Of a stretch of 64,000 nt of DNA, positions 27,789 through 37,939 are shown one piece after another. The position numbers and the translations under genes were made by a program. How positions within the stretch are numbered: position 1 is the stretch's first letter; the number at the start of each line of letters is the position of its first letter. The notes under the pieces were generated by a model. That model saw nothing but the letters and a program-made list of their open reading frames with translations, had not been told where the DNA came from and made no database searches. Source of the DNA: Bradyrhizobium sp. CB1015 (GTDB lineage: Bacteria; Pseudomonadota; Alphaproteobacteria; Rhizobiales; Xanthobacteraceae); assembly GCF_025200925.1 (NCBI RefSeq), contig NZ_CP104174.1, positions 3,782,001 through 3,846,000 on the forward strand. The letters run 5' to 3'.

Positions 27789-28873
27789 GCCTGGTCTTTC
27801 GCAACGAGATCGACATCACGGTGTGGCTCGCCGGCGCCACCATAGCCGATGTCGCGATCCGGTCGCGCAGCCGGCCGCCGCTGACGCGGCTGTTTGCGGG
27901 AAAGCCCGCGGCGTCCCTGGTTCCGGTGTTGCCGCGGCTGTTCTCGCTCTGCTCGGTCGCACATCAGGTGGCGTATCTGACGGCGATCGAAACCGCTTCC
28001 GGCCAGGAGATGACGCCAGCGGCCGCGCACCGTCGTGTCACGGCCGTTGTTGCCGAGCGCCTGACCGAGTTGTTGCGGGGCCTGTTCGTTGGAGGAATTG
28101 CGTTCGACGGCGGCAGCGCCGGTGCCGTCCGCGCCATGATGCAGGCGAGCGCGGTGCTCGGCGTAGCGAGCGAAGGCGTACCGGAAGCCTCGCGGCGCGA
28201 GGCTGTGGCGCAGATCAAGGCTGCGCTCGCGGCACTGGGGATTCTTGGGGAAGGTCCGGCCCTCGCGCCCGGCAGCGCGCTGGCCGTCTATGTCGCACGC
28301 TGCGAGAGCAAGGCATTGTCGCCGCCGGCGGTCGAGCCGTCATTCCTGACGGCTGCCGACGATCTCGACATCGTTACGCGCCTGCTCGCGGAAGGGCCGG
28401 CCTATTCCGATGCGCCGGAACTCTGCGGCAGAATTCCGGAGACCGGCGTCTGGGCGCGCCGGGCGCAACGCGAGCCCGTCCCGTCGGCGGCGAGCCCGGC
28501 GGCGCGGCTCGAGGCGCGCATCGCCGAGGTCGCGCGGCTCTGTGCCTGGCTCGATCATGGCGAGGCCAACCTCGACGATGGTGTCGTTGCGAGCTACCGG
28601 CTCGGCGCCGGCAAGGCGGCGGCCGCGGTCGAATGTGCGCGGGGCCGGCTCTATCATGCGGTCGCGCTCGACGAGGCGGACCGTATCGAGAGCTTCGAAT
28701 TCCTGGCGCCGACCGAGTGGAATTTTCACGCACGCGGACCGCTGGTCCGGAGTCTCAAGGGTGCGATGCTGGCCGCCGGTCGGCGAGGCCAGGACGCGGT
28801 CCGCGCGCTGGTCGGCTCGTTCGATCCTTGCGTCGGCTTCAATCTCAACTTCCGCGAGGCCGGCCATGCATGA
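27785..28873 (+). CDS. hupK: Hydrogenase accessory protein HupK
   Basis: A 362-residue protein distantly related to hydrogenase large subunits. The N-terminal CSVAHQVAYLTAIE and C-terminal GSFDPCVGFNLNF segments correspond to the two metal-binding ends, but each keeps only one cysteine. HupK is thought to be a scaffold for building the metal centre before transfer to HupL. It overlaps hupJ by 4 bases and hypA by 8. Confidence 0.88.
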   Translation: MSLVFRNEIDITVWLAGATIADVAIRSRSRPPLTRLFAGKPAASLVPVLPRLFSLCSVAHQVAYLTAIETASGQEMTPAAAHRRVTAVVAERLTELLRGLFVGGIAFDGGSAGAVRAMMQASAVLGVASEGVPEASRREAVAQIKAALAALGILGEGPALAPGSALAVYVARCESKALSPPAVEPSFLTAADDLDIVTRLLAEGPAYSDAPELCGRIPETGVWARRAQREPVPSAASPAARLEARIAEVARLCAWLDHGEANLDDGVVASYRLGAGKAAAAVECARGRLYHAVALDEADRIESFEFLAPTEWNFHARGPLVRSLKGAMLAAGRRGQDAVRALVGSFDPCVGFNLNFREAGHA

Positions 28874-29207
28874 GATGGCACTGTGCGAGGGCATCATCGG
28901 CATCGTCGAGGAGGAGGCGCGCAAGCGCGCCTTCGCCAAGGTGAACGTGGTTTGCCTCGAGATTGGCGCGCTCAGCCATGTCGCGCCGGAGGCGTTGAAG
29001 TTCTGCTTCGAGGCCGTTGCGGCACGGACCATCGCGCGAGGCGCACGGCTCGAGATCGTGGAGACGCCGGGGACGGCCTGGTGCATGGACTGTTCCAAGA
29101 GCGTCGAGATCAAGCAGCGCTACGAGCCGTGCCCGTCCTGCGCCGGCTATCATCTGCAGGTCACGGGCGGCGAAGAGATGCGCGTGCGGGAATTGGAGGT
29201 CGACTGA
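28866..29207 (+). CDS. hypA: Hydrogenase nickel-insertion protein HypA
   Basis: A 113-residue protein starting [10 protein letters not shown]; the N-terminal His2 is the nickel ligand in the family. The zinc site is two CxxC pairs (WCMDCSK and CPSCAGYHL). With HypB it delivers nickel to HupL and HupV precursors. It starts inside the end of hupK, and its stop shares a base with the hypB start. Confidence 0.95.
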   Translation: MHEMALCEGIIGIVEEEARKRAFAKVNVVCLEIGALSHVAPEALKFCFEAVAARTIARGARLEIVETPGTAWCMDCSKSVEIKQRYEPCPSCAGYHLQVTGGEEMRVRELEVD

Positions 29208-30106
29208 TGTGTACGGTCTGCGGCTGCAGCGACGGCAAGGCATCCATCGAACAGGCGCATGATCATCATGGTCATGACCATCGTCACGATGGGCACCACC
29301 ATCATCATCACCATCACGGCCATGGGCGTGACCACGATCATCACGACGATCTCGCGCCCGGCGACGCCGGACTGCTCGACCGTGGTGCCAACCCGGCCGG
29401 GCAGACGATCGCCGGCATGAGCAGCGAGCGCATCATCCAGGTCGAACGCGACATTCTCGGCAAGAACGACCGGCTCGCGGCCGACAACCGCGCGCGCTTC
29501 CGCGCCGACGAGGTGCTCGTCTTCAACCTGGTGTCGAGCCCCGGCGCCGGCAAGACATCGCTTCTCGTCCGGGCGGTCGCGGAATTGAAGGACAGTTTTC
29601 CGATCGGCGTGATCGAGGGCGACCAGCAGACCTCCAACGATGCCGAGCGCATCCGCGCCACCGGCGTTGCGGCGATCCAGGTCAACACCGGCAAGGGCTG
29701 TCACCTCGATGCGGCCATGGTCGGCGAGGCCTATGACCGGCTGCCCTGGTTGAACGGCGGCCTTCTCTTCGTCGAGAATGTGGGCAACCTCGTTTGTCCG
29801 GCGGCATTCGATCTCGGCGAAGCCTGCAAGATCGTGGTGTTCTCGACCACTGAGGGCGAGGACAAGCCGCTGAAATATCCCGACATGTTCGCGGCTGCCT
29901 CCTTGATGCTGATCAACAAGATCGACCTCGCGCCGGTGCTTGATTTCGACCTTGCCAAGACGGTCGAATATGCGCGCCGGGTCAATCCGGGCATCGAGGT
30001 GATGACGCTGTCGGCGCGCACGGGCGAGGGGTTTTCCGCCTTCTATGCCTGGATCCGCAAGCGCTGGGCGAAGCTGAAGCAGGTTGAGAGGGCTGCGCAG
30101 GGTTGA
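29207..30106 (+). CDS. hypB: Hydrogenase nickel-incorporation GTPase HypB
   Basis: A 299-residue protein. The N-terminal CTVCGCS gives the high-affinity nickel site. Residues about 17-48 form a very histidine-rich stretch with more than 15 His, including eight consecutive, probably a nickel store. The SIMIBI GTPase domain has the P-loop [11 protein letters not shown], the switch motif EGDQQTSND and the NKID base-recognition motif. The metal-site CH of the G domain is in NTGKGCHLD. It works with HypA in nickel insertion. Confidence 0.96.
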   Translation: MCTVCGCSDGKASIEQAHDHHGHDHRHDGHHHHHHHHGHGRDHDHHDDLAPGDAGLLDRGANPAGQTIAGMSSERIIQVERDILGKNDRLAADNRARFRADEVLVFNLVSSPGAGKTSLLVRAVAELKDSFPIGVIEGDQQTSNDAERIRATGVAAIQVNTGKGCHLDAAMVGEAYDRLPWLNGGLLFVENVGNLVCPAAFDLGEACKIVVFSTTEGEDKPLKYPDMFAAASLMLINKIDLAPVLDFDLAKTVEYARRVNPGIEVMTLSARTGEGFSAFYAWIRKRWAKLKQVERAAQG

Positions 30107-30108
30107 CG

Positions 30109-32364
30109 ATGAACGGAGGGGCGAGCGCGCAGGACGGGAGGAGGTTGCGACTGCACGTGCGCGGCGCGGTGCAGGGCGTCGGATTTCGTCCGTATGTCTA
30201 CGGTCTCGCCACGCGCTATCGACTCGGCGGCTTCGTCGCCAACGATCCCCACGGTGTGGTCATCGAGGTCGAGGGCGAGCGTGCAGTCGACTTCGTCGAG
30301 GCGCTGCGGCTCGAAAAGCCCCCGCTGGCCCGGATCGACGAAATTTCGGTGCAGCCGATCGGCACGGTCGCGAGTGCGGAGTTCTGCATCCGTGCCAGCG
30401 AGCAGGGCAGGGTATCGACCCGCATCGTCGCCGACGCCGCGACCTGCGGCGAATGTCTGCGCGAGCTGTTCGACCCGAACAGCCGCTTTTACCGCTATCC
30501 GTTCATCAACTGCACCCATTGCGGCCCGCGCTATACCATTGCAGAGCGGCTGCCTTATGACCGCGCAACCACGGCGATGAAGGGCTTTGCGATGTGCAGA
30601 GCCTGTGCGGACGATTACGCCAACCCGAGCAGCCGCCGTTTCCATGCCGAGGCGATCGCCTGTCCGGATTGCGGCCCGAGGCTCAGCCATGAGGTCGCGG
30701 ACATTGCCGCCGCGATCGCAGGCGGCAAGATCGTCGCGGTCAAGGGGCTCGGCGGCTATCAGCTGCTCTGCGATGCCCGTGACGACGAGGTCGTACGGCG
30801 GCTCCGGCGGCGCAAGCAGCGCGATCAAAAGCCCTTTGCCGTGATGGTCGGCTCGGTGGCGGCGGTCGCCGATCTCGCTGCGGCCGATGCCGCCGAGCTC
30901 GCGCTGCTCCAGACGTCGCCGCGGCCGATCGTGCTGATGGCATCGCGCCATCGGCTCGCGCCGGCAATCGCACCGGAGCTGTCGCGCCTCGGCATCATGC
31001 TGCCCGTCGCGCCGCTCCATCACCTGATCTTCGACGCCCTGAATGCGGCCTACCGGCGGGCTACCGCGAGCTGGGCGATCGTCGCAACCAGCGCCAACCC
31101 GGGCGGCGAGCCGCTCCTGATCGACAATCGCGAGGCCGAGCGGCGCCTTGTCGGCATTGCCGATCTCATCGTCACGCATGACCGCGACATCGTCACCCGG
31201 GCCGACGATTCCGTGGCCGCATTCGTCGCGGGCCGGAGGCAATTCATCCGCCGTGCCCGCGGCTACGTGCCCGAGCCGGTTCGCCTCGCCCGATCGGTGC
31301 CGCCGATCCTCGCCGTTGGCGGCGCATTGAAATCGACGGTGACGGTCACGCGCGGCAATGAAGCATTCGTCTCCCAGCATATCGGCGACCTCGACACTGC
31401 GGCAGGCGTCCGCTTCTTCGAGGAGACGGTGGATCACCTGCTTTCGACGCTCGACGTCGAGCCCGTCGTCATTGCCCATGACCTGCATCCCAACATGGCT
31501 TCGACCTGCTTCGCCGAGTCCAGGGGAAAGCCGCTGATCGCGGTCCAGCATCACCATGCCCATGCGGCTTCGGTGCTGGCGGAGCATGGCGTCGCAGACG
31601 AGGTGCTGGCGCTGGTCCTCGACGGCTTCGGCTACGGCAGCGACGGCGGCAATTGGGGCGGCGAGCTCCTGTTGTGCGATGGCGCTCAATTCCGGCGTCT
31701 CGGGCATCTGGCGCCGATGAAGATGCCCGGTGGCGATCGCGCGGCGCGCGAGCCGTGGCGAATGGCCGCGAGCATGCTGCATGGCCTGGGACATGGTGAC
31801 GTGATCGCGACCCGGTTCGGTGCACAGCCGCAGGCCGCGCGCCTCGGCACCATGCTCGACCAATCGGGCGTGCCGACGACGACCAGCGCAGGCCGCATGT
31901 TCGATGCGGCGGCGGGGCTGCTGGGTCTCTGCCCGGTGCAGAGCTACGAGGGCGAGGCGGCGATAAAATTGGAAGCGCGTGTCCGCATACCGCGCATTGC
32001 GGAGGACGGCTGGACCATCGAAAACGGCGTGCTGTCGCTGTCTCCGTTGTTCGCGCGCCTGGCGGCCGAGCAGATCGATGCGGTCGAGGGTGCCGAGCTG
32101 TTCCACGGCACGCTGGCCGCCGCCTGCGTCGACTGGATCCATCGCGCGGCAGGCGCGACCGGCATCACGACCGTCGCCTTGAGCGGCGGCTGCTTCCTCA
32201 ACGCGATCCTCAGTGCCGCAATCGAGCGCGGCTGCAGAGCAGCCGGCCTCACACCGTTGCTGCAACGCCAGCTGCCGCCCAATGACGGCGGCCTCAGCCT
32301 CGGTCAGGCCTGGATCGCCGCGCTAACGCTCCTCGAACGGCAAGCCCTGGAAGGAACCGCCTGA
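30109..32364 (+). CDS. hypF: Carbamoyltransferase HypF
   Basis: A 751-residue protein from ATG 30109; a TTG six bases upstream overlaps the hypB stop and is an alternative. The domains in order are: acylphosphatase (RGAVQGVGFRPYVYGLA, residues 10-90); two zinc fingers (CGECLRELFDP and CTHCGPRYT, CRACADDY and CPDCGPR); YrdC-like (residues about 200-385); and Kae1-like with the HHHAH metal motif. It uses carbamoyl phosphate and ATP to form a carbamoyl adenylate and moves the carbamoyl group to the HypE C-terminal Cys, the source of the CN ligands. Confidence 0.95.
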   Translation: MNGGASAQDGRRLRLHVRGAVQGVGFRPYVYGLATRYRLGGFVANDPHGVVIEVEGERAVDFVEALRLEKPPLARIDEISVQPIGTVASAEFCIRASEQGRVSTRIVADAATCGECLRELFDPNSRFYRYPFINCTHCGPRYTIAERLPYDRATTAMKGFAMCRACADDYANPSSRRFHAEAIACPDCGPRLSHEVADIAAAIAGGKIVAVKGLGGYQLLCDARDDEVVRRLRRRKQRDQKPFAVMVGSVAAVADLAAADAAELALLQTSPRPIVLMASRHRLAPAIAPELSRLGIMLPVAPLHHLIFDALNAAYRRATASWAIVATSANPGGEPLLIDNREAERRLVGIADLIVTHDRDIVTRADDSVAAFVAGRRQFIRRARGYVPEPVRLARSVPPILAVGGALKSTVTVTRGNEAFVSQHIGDLDTAAGVRFFEETVDHLLSTLDVEPVVIAHDLHPNMASTCFAESRGKPLIAVQHHHAHAASVLAEHGVADEVLALVLDGFGYGSDGGNWGGELLLCDGAQFRRLGHLAPMKMPGGDRAAREPWRMAASMLHGLGHGDVIATRFGAQPQAARLGTMLDQSGVPTTTSAGRMFDAAAGLLGLCPVQSYEGEAAIKLEARVRIPRIAEDGWTIENGVLSLSPLFARLAAEQIDAVEGAELFHGTLAAACVDWIHRAAGATGITTVALSGGCFLNAILSAAIERGCRAAGLTPLLQRQLPPNDGGLSLGQAWIAALTLLERQALEGTA

Positions 32365-32600
32365 TGTGTCTCGCGATACCGGCAGAGGTCACGAAACTGC
32401 TGCCCGACGAGATGGCCATCGTCTCGATCGACGGCGTCAGCAAGGAGATCTCGGTCGCCTTGATCGAAGACCTCGCCGTCGGCGATTACGTGATCATCCA
32501 TGTCGGCTACGCCCTGACCAAGGTCGACCCGGAAGAGGCCCGGCGGACGCTCGAGCTGTTGCGCGAGCTGAGCGCCGAAGGAGAGGGGGTCTCGCCATGA
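32364..32600 (+). CDS. hypC: Hydrogenase chaperone HypC
   Basis: A 78-residue protein starting MCLAIPAEVTKL, with the essential Cys2. It binds HypD to build the Fe(CN)2CO unit and then the hydrogenase large-subunit precursor. The start overlaps the hypF stop by one base, and the stop overlaps hypD by 4. It is the second HypC-family protein of the island; HupF (25202) is the other. Confidence 0.95.
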   Translation: MCLAIPAEVTKLLPDEMAIVSIDGVSKEISVALIEDLAVGDYVIIHVGYALTKVDPEEARRTLELLRELSAEGEGVSP

Positions 32601-33742
32601 AATATGCCGACGAGTTTCGCGACAAGGAGATCGCGCTCGGGCTTGCGAAGGCGATCCGCGTGGAAGCCGATCCCGAACGAGCCTATCGCTTCATGGAGTT
32701 CTGCGGCGGCCACACCCACGCGATCTCGCGCTACGGCCTGGAAGACCTGCTGCCGAAGAACGTGAGGATGATCCACGGTCCGGGCTGTCCGGTCTGCGTG
32801 CTGCCGGCCGGGCGCATAGACATGGCGATCCGGCTCGCGGAGCGTCCGGACATCATCCTGTGCGTCTATGGCGACCTGATGCGCGTCCCGGGCTCGCAGG
32901 GCGGCTCGCTCCTGAAGGCGAAGGCGCGCGGCGCCGACATCCGCATGGTCTATTCCACCATCGATGCCTTAGGGATTGCGGAGGAAAATCCCGGTCGCGA
33001 GATCGTGTTCTTCGCGATCGGCTTCGAGACGACGACGCCGCCGACCGCGGTGATGATCCGCCTCGCCGAGAAGAAGCAGCTCGAGAACTTCAGCGTGTTC
33101 TGCAACCACGTGCTGACGCCGCCGGCGATGCAGAACATTCTGGAAAGCCCCGATATCCGCAATATCGGCCGGGTCGAGATCGACGGTTTTGTCGGACCTG
33201 CCCACGTCTCGACCATCATCGGTACGGCGCCTTACGAGTTCTTCGCCGAAGAGTTCGGCAAGCCGGTGGTGATTGCGGGCTTCGAGCCGCTCGACATGAT
33301 GCAGGCCATCCTGATGCTGGTGCGGCAGGTCAACGAGCACAGGCATGAGGTCGAGAACCAGTACAGCCGGGCCGTCACCCGCGACGGCAATCTGCGGGCC
33401 AAGGAGGAAGTGTCCGACATCTTCGAGCTGCGCGATCAGTTCGAATGGCGCGGGCTCGGTCAGGTGCCCTATAGCGGGCTGAAGCTGAAGCGCTCTTACG
33501 CGAAATACGACGCCGAAATCCGCTTCGGCATGAACGAGCTTCGCGTCGACGACAATCCGGCCTGCGAATGCGGTGCCATCCTGCGCGGGGTGAAGAAGCC
33601 GGTCGATTGCAAATTGTTCGGCACGGTATGCACCCCGGAGACGCCGATGGGCTCCTGCATGGTATCCTCGGAAGGCGCCTGTGCCGCGCACTGGACCTAC
33701 GGCCGCTTCCGCGACCATCAGCAGAAGAGGCGGGCGTCATGA
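32597..33742 (+). CDS. hypD: Fe-ligand assembly protein HypD
   Basis: A 381-residue protein. Conserved cysteine motifs are EFCGGHTHAISRYG, GPGCPVCVLP and, at the C-terminus, the [4Fe-4S] ligands in CECGAILRG, CKLFGTVC and GSCMVSSEGACAAHW. HypD is the scaffold where iron receives CN and CO ligands, working with HypC and HypE. It has ATGA overlaps at both ends with hypC and hypE. Confidence 0.96.
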   Translation: MKYADEFRDKEIALGLAKAIRVEADPERAYRFMEFCGGHTHAISRYGLEDLLPKNVRMIHGPGCPVCVLPAGRIDMAIRLAERPDIILCVYGDLMRVPGSQGGSLLKAKARGADIRMVYSTIDALGIAEENPGREIVFFAIGFETTTPPTAVMIRLAEKKQLENFSVFCNHVLTPPAMQNILESPDIRNIGRVEIDGFVGPAHVSTIIGTAPYEFFAEEFGKPVVIAGFEPLDMMQAILMLVRQVNEHRHEVENQYSRAVTRDGNLRAKEEVSDIFELRDQFEWRGLGQVPYSGLKLKRSYAKYDAEIRFGMNELRVDDNPACECGAILRGVKKPVDCKLFGTVCTPETPMGSCMVSSEGACAAHWTYGRFRDHQQKRRAS

Positions 33743-34779
33743 AGGCCTATCAGCGCAAGCTCGATATCAAGAACGGCTGCGTCGACCTGTCTCACGGTTC
33801 GGGCGGCCGCGCCATGGCGCAGTTGATCTCGGGCCTGTTCCACGAGGCCTTCGGCAATGAATGGTTGGCGCGCGGCAACGACCAGTCGGCGTTCGATGTC
33901 GGCGCCGGGCGCATGGTGATGACGACCGACGGCTATGTGGTCTCGCCGCTGTTCTTCCCCGGCGGCAATATCGGCTCGCTCGCAGTGCACGGCACCGTCA
34001 ACGACATCGCTATGGCCGGCGCGAAGCCGCTCTATCTCTCGGCCAGCTTCATCATCGAGGAGGGATTTCGCTTCGCCGATCTCAAGCTGATCGCGCAGTC
34101 CATGGGGCAGGCGGCGCGCGATGCCGGCGTCCACATCATCACCGGCGACACCAAGGTGGTCGAGCGCGGCAAGGCCGACGGCCTGTTCATCTCGACCGCG
34201 GGGGTCGGCATCGTGCCCGACGGGCTCGATCTCTCGGCCGAGAACGCGCGGGTCGGCGACCGCGTGCTGATCTCGGGCACGCTGGGCGATCATGGCGTTG
34301 CGATCATGTCGAGGCGGCAAAATCTCGCCTTCGAGACCGAGATCGTCTCGGATTCGGCATCGCTCAACGATCTCGTCGCCAAGATGGTCGAAGCCGGCGG
34401 CCGCGGCATTCGCCTGATGCGCGATCCCACCCGCGGCGGGCTGGCCGCAACGCTGAACGAGATCGCCCAGCAATCCGATCTCGGTTTTCATCTCCTTGAG
34501 GAGGCGATCCCGGTCAAGCCGGGGGTGGCCGCGGCGTGCGAGCTGCTCGGGCTCGATCCGCTCCATGTCGCCAATGAGGGCAAGCTGGTCGCGATCGTCG
34601 CGCCGGAAGCGGCCGGCGCGGTGCTCGCCGCCATGCGGGCGCATCCCCTCGGCCGCGATGCCGCCGACATCGGCGAGGCCGTCGCCGACGACCACCATTT
34701 CGTACAGATGGCGACGAGCTTTGGCGGCGGGCGGATCGTCGACTGGCTGTCCGGCGAGCAATTGCCGCGGATTTGTTGA
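33739..34779 (+). CDS. hypE: Carbamoyl dehydratase HypE
   Basis: A 346-residue PurM-like ATPase. It has SHGSGGRAMAQLI near the N-terminus, the NQSA-type nucleotide motif GNDQSAF, and the invariant C-terminal PRIC whose Cys accepts the carbamoyl group from HypF. ATP-driven dehydration turns this into thiocyanate for the Fe ligands. It overlaps hypD by 4 bases; its end lies just before the hypX ATG. Confidence 0.96.
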   Translation: MKAYQRKLDIKNGCVDLSHGSGGRAMAQLISGLFHEAFGNEWLARGNDQSAFDVGAGRMVMTTDGYVVSPLFFPGGNIGSLAVHGTVNDIAMAGAKPLYLSASFIIEEGFRFADLKLIAQSMGQAARDAGVHIITGDTKVVERGKADGLFISTAGVGIVPDGLDLSAENARVGDRVLISGTLGDHGVAIMSRRQNLAFETEIVSDSASLNDLVAKMVEAGGRGIRLMRDPTRGGLAATLNEIAQQSDLGFHLLEEAIPVKPGVAAACELLGLDPLHVANEGKLVAIVAPEAAGAVLAAMRAHPLGRDAADIGEAVADDHHFVQMATSFGGGRIVDWLSGEQLPRIC

Positions 34780-34787
34780 GGCCCACG

Positions 34788-36488
34788 ATGCGCATCCTGC
34801 TGCTCTCGCATTCGTTCAACAGCCTGACGCAGCGCCTGCATGTCGAATTGCGCGAGCGTGGCTATGAAGTCTCGGTCGAGCTCGACATCCATGCCGACGT
34901 CACGCGCGAAAGCATCGCGCTCTACCGTCCGGACCTGGTGATCGCACCTTTCCTGAAGCGGGCTATTCCCGAAGACATCTGGCGCAGCGTGCGCTGCTTG
35001 ATCGTCCATCCCGGCCCACCCGGCGACCGCGGCCCGGCGGCGCTCGATTGGGCCATTCTCGAAGGCGCGGCAGAGTGGGGCGTCACCGTGCTGCAGGCGA
35101 CCGACGAGTTCGACGCCGGTCCAGTGTGGGCGTTCCGCACCTTCCCGCTGCGGCGGGCCGCAAAATCCAGCATCTACCGCAACGAGGTGACGTCAGGTGC
35201 CGTCGACGCGGTGTTGGAAGCCATCGATGCGATCGAAGCGGGACAGCCGACGCCGCAGCCGATGCCCGAGGGCGACGCGCGCATTCGCGTGCGCGGGCCC
35301 TGCCGCCAGTCCGACCGCGCCATCGACTGGCAGCACGACACGACGGAGATCGTGCTGCGCAAGATCAACAGCGCCGACGGCATGCCAGGCCTGGTCGACA
35401 GCCTGTTCTTCCAGGACGTGCGGCTCTTCGATGTCCATGAGGCGCACGGTATCTCCGGTGTTCCCGGTACGATCGTGGCGCAATGCGATGGTGCTTTGGC
35501 CCGCGCGACGGTTGATGGAGCGGTCTGGATCGGCCATGTGCGGCAGCTTGCGCCGAAGAGCTTGAAGCGATCTGCGGCAAAGGTGTTCGCCGAACAAGCC
35601 GCGCGCTTGCCGCGGCGGCCGGATTGCGGCTATGCGCCGCTGCAATATCGCGAGCATGGCGAGGTCGGCGAATTGGCGTTCTCGTTCTACAACGGCGCCA
35701 TGTCGACCGATGACTGCGAAGCGCTGCTGAACGCCTATAGGGCCGCGCTGGCGCGCCCGACGAAGGTGCTGCTTCTGATCGGCGGCAGCGATTACTGGTC
35801 GAACGGCATTCATCTCGCCGAGATCGAGGCCGCCGACAGCGCCGCCGATGAATCCTGGCGCAACATCAATGCCATCGACGATCTTGCACGCGCCATCATC
35901 GAGACCACGGATCGGCTGGTGATATCGGTCATTCGAGGCAACGCGGGTGCCGGGGGCGTGTTCTTGAGCCTGGCTGCCGACGAGGTCTGGGCCAGTGATC
36001 AGGTCGTCCTCAATCCGCATTACAAGGACATGGGCAATCTCTTCGGCTCCGAATACTGGACCTATCTGTTGCCGCGTCGCGCGGGCGCCGAGAACGCGAG
36101 GCGGATCACGCAATGCCGGTTGCCGATGGGTGTCGCCGAGGCACAGCGTCTCGGGATCGTCGATCGTGTGCTCGCCGGCAACGAGCTTGCGCGCGAAGCT
36201 CTGGTGAAGCTGGCTGCCGATGCAGGGTCGAACCCTGGCTTTGCACGGCGTCTCGCCGACAAGACAAGACGCCGCGAGAAAGACGAGAGCGAGAAGCCCC
36301 TGCAGGCCTACCGCGACGAGGAGCTGCGGCGGATGCGGCTCAATTTCTACGACTTCGATCCGAGCTACCACGTCGCCCGCTACAACTTCATCCACAAGGT
36401 GCCGAAGTCGCGTACGCCGCTGACCATCGCCAATCATCGCTCGCGGCGCGCGACCGAGGGTGCCCGGCGCATGGCGGTGCCCTCATGA
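34788..36488 (+). CDS. hypX: HypX/HoxX, CO-ligand synthesis enzyme
   Basis: A 566-residue two-domain protein from ATG 34788; an upstream in-frame TTG at 34773 overlaps hypE and is less likely. The N-terminal part (about 1-260) is formyltransferase-like, with HPGPPGDRGPAALDWAI and a GVTVLQATDEFDAGPV segment. The C-terminal part (about 290-530) is enoyl-CoA-hydratase-like (GNAGAGGVFLSLAADEVWA). HypX is known to make CO from a formyl group of tetrahydrofolate through formyl-CoA, supplying the Fe-CO ligand under aerobic conditions. Its presence suggests this organism matures hydrogenase in air. It overlaps hoxA by 4 bases. Confidence 0.92.
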   Translation: MRILLLSHSFNSLTQRLHVELRERGYEVSVELDIHADVTRESIALYRPDLVIAPFLKRAIPEDIWRSVRCLIVHPGPPGDRGPAALDWAILEGAAEWGVTVLQATDEFDAGPVWAFRTFPLRRAAKSSIYRNEVTSGAVDAVLEAIDAIEAGQPTPQPMPEGDARIRVRGPCRQSDRAIDWQHDTTEIVLRKINSADGMPGLVDSLFFQDVRLFDVHEAHGISGVPGTIVAQCDGALARATVDGAVWIGHVRQLAPKSLKRSAAKVFAEQAARLPRRPDCGYAPLQYREHGEVGELAFSFYNGAMSTDDCEALLNAYRAALARPTKVLLLIGGSDYWSNGIHLAEIEAADSAADESWRNINAIDDLARAIIETTDRLVISVIRGNAGAGGVFLSLAADEVWASDQVVLNPHYKDMGNLFGSEYWTYLLPRRAGAENARRITQCRLPMGVAEAQRLGIVDRVLAGNELAREALVKLAADAGSNPGFARRLADKTRRREKDESEKPLQAYRDEELRRMRLNFYDFDPSYHVARYNFIHKVPKSRTPLTIANHRSRRATEGARRMAVPS

Positions 36489-37939
36489 GCATTCAGGGAA
36501 CCATTCTCGTCATCGACGACGAGATCCGTTCGCAGGAAGCGTTGCGGCGCGTCCTCAAGCAGGATTTCGAGGTGCTTTGCGCCGGCAATGCGGCCGATGC
36601 GGAGAAGCTGCTGGAAGGGGAGATCGTCCACGCCATTCTCTGCGACCAGCGCATGCCGCATGAATCGGGCGTGAGCTTCCTGAAGCGCGTACGTGAGCTG
36701 TGGCCCGATCCGGTGCGGATGATCATCTCCGGCTATTCGGACTCCGAGGACATCATCGCGGGCCTCAACGAGGCCGGCATCTATCAATACATCACAAAGC
36801 CCTGGCAGCCGGACCGGCTGGTCGACACTGTCAAGGAAGCAGTCCAGCTCTATCGCCTGCAGAAGGAGACGGAAACGGCCGGCGTCGACGTCAAGGCGAC
36901 GCCGGGGCATATCAAGAAGGTCGTCTCCGTCAAGCGCGGCGTCGCCAAGCAGCTCTACGATTTCGACCGCATCGTGCATTCGACGGATAGTCCCATGCAC
37001 AAGGTGATCGAGCTGGGAAAACGCGCCGCCGACTACGACATCTCCGTGCTGATCACGGGTGAGTCCGGGACCGGAAAGGAGCTGCTCGCTCGCGCCATTC
37101 ACTACGGCTCCGCCCGCGCCGGCAAGGCCTTCGTCGTCGAGAATTGCGGCGCCTTGCCGGACGAGCTGCTCGAAAGCGAATTGTTCGGCTGCAAGAAGGG
37201 CGCCTTCACCGGCGCCTATCAGGACCGGATCGGCCTGTTCGAGGTCGCCGACGGCGGAACCATCTTTCTCGACGAGATCGGCGAGACCTCGCCGGCGTTC
37301 CAGGTCAAGCTGCTGCGTGTCCTGCAGGAGAGCGAGATACGCCCGCTCGGCGCGCAGCGGGTGCGCAAGGTCGACGTTCGCGTCGTGGCCGCGACCAACC
37401 GGGATCTCGAGGCCGAGGTCGAGGCCGGCCGCTTCCGGCGGGATCTCTATTACCGCCTGGCGGCGTTTCCCGTCCACATGCCGGCGCTGCGCGAGCGGCG
37501 CATGGACATTCCCTTGATCGCGCAAGGGGTGCTGTCATCGGTGAAGACCTCCTTCAACCGGCCGGACCTGCGCTTTGCAGCGTCGGCGCTGGAAGCGTTC
37601 GGCAACTACCATTGGCCCGGCAACGTTCGGGAGCTGCAGAACGAGATCCAGCGCATGGCGGTGCTAGCGGATGCCGATGAATTGCAGGCGCCGCCGCTGC
37701 TCGGCCGGCGCAACGGCAGGCCGCCGGCGGCGGCACTCCATGGCGGATTGAACGGCTCCGCGACGCTCAAGGACAAGGTGGAAGATCTGGAGAAGTCGGT
37801 TATCATCAATTGTCTGGAGCGGTACGAAGGCAATATCAGCCGGGTCGCAACAGAGCTCGGGCTGTCGCGCGTCGGACTGAGGAACAAGCTGTCCAGGTAT
37901 GATCTGAGAAAAAATGGCAAAGGCGATCCATCCTCCTGA
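36485..37939 (+). CDS. hoxA: HoxA, sigma-54-dependent response regulator of hydrogenase genes
   Basis: A 484-residue NtrC-type activator. The receiver domain has D11, D12, D54 and K105. The AAA+ domain has Walker A GESGTGKE (residues 192-199), the sigma-54 contact loop GAFTGA (239-244) and a [11 protein letters not shown]alker B. The C-terminal Fis-type HTH is within [29 protein letters not shown]. It should activate the -24/-12 promoters found before hupS, hupG and possibly hupN. In related bacteria the unphosphorylated form is the active one. Its end overlaps hupT by 26 bases. Confidence 0.93.
   Translation: MSIQGTILVIDDEIRSQEALRRVLKQDFEVLCAGNAADAEKLLEGEIVHAILCDQRMPHESGVSFLKRVRELWPDPVRMIISGYSDSEDIIAGLNEAGIYQYITKPWQPDRLVDTVKEAVQLYRLQKETETAGVDVKATPGHIKKVVSVKRGVAKQLYDFDRIVHSTDSPMHKVIELGKRAADYDISVLITGESGTGKELLARAIHYGSARAGKAFVVENCGALPDELLESELFGCKKGAFTGAYQDRIGLFEVADGGTIFLDEIGETSPAFQVKLLRVLQESEIRPLGAQRVRKVDVRVVAATNRDLEAEVEAGRFRRDLYYRLAAFPVHMPALRERRMDIPLIAQGVLSSVKTSFNRPDLRFAASALEAFGNYHWPGNVRELQNEIQRMAVLADADELQAPPLLGRRNGRPPAAALHGGLNGSATLKDKVEDLEKSVIINCLERYEGNISRVATELGLSRVGLRNKLSRYDLRKNGKGDPSS

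Noticed and set aside
30043..32265. 740-codon open frame opposite hypF
   Set aside because: Antisense shadow; HypF motifs on the plus strand are complete.
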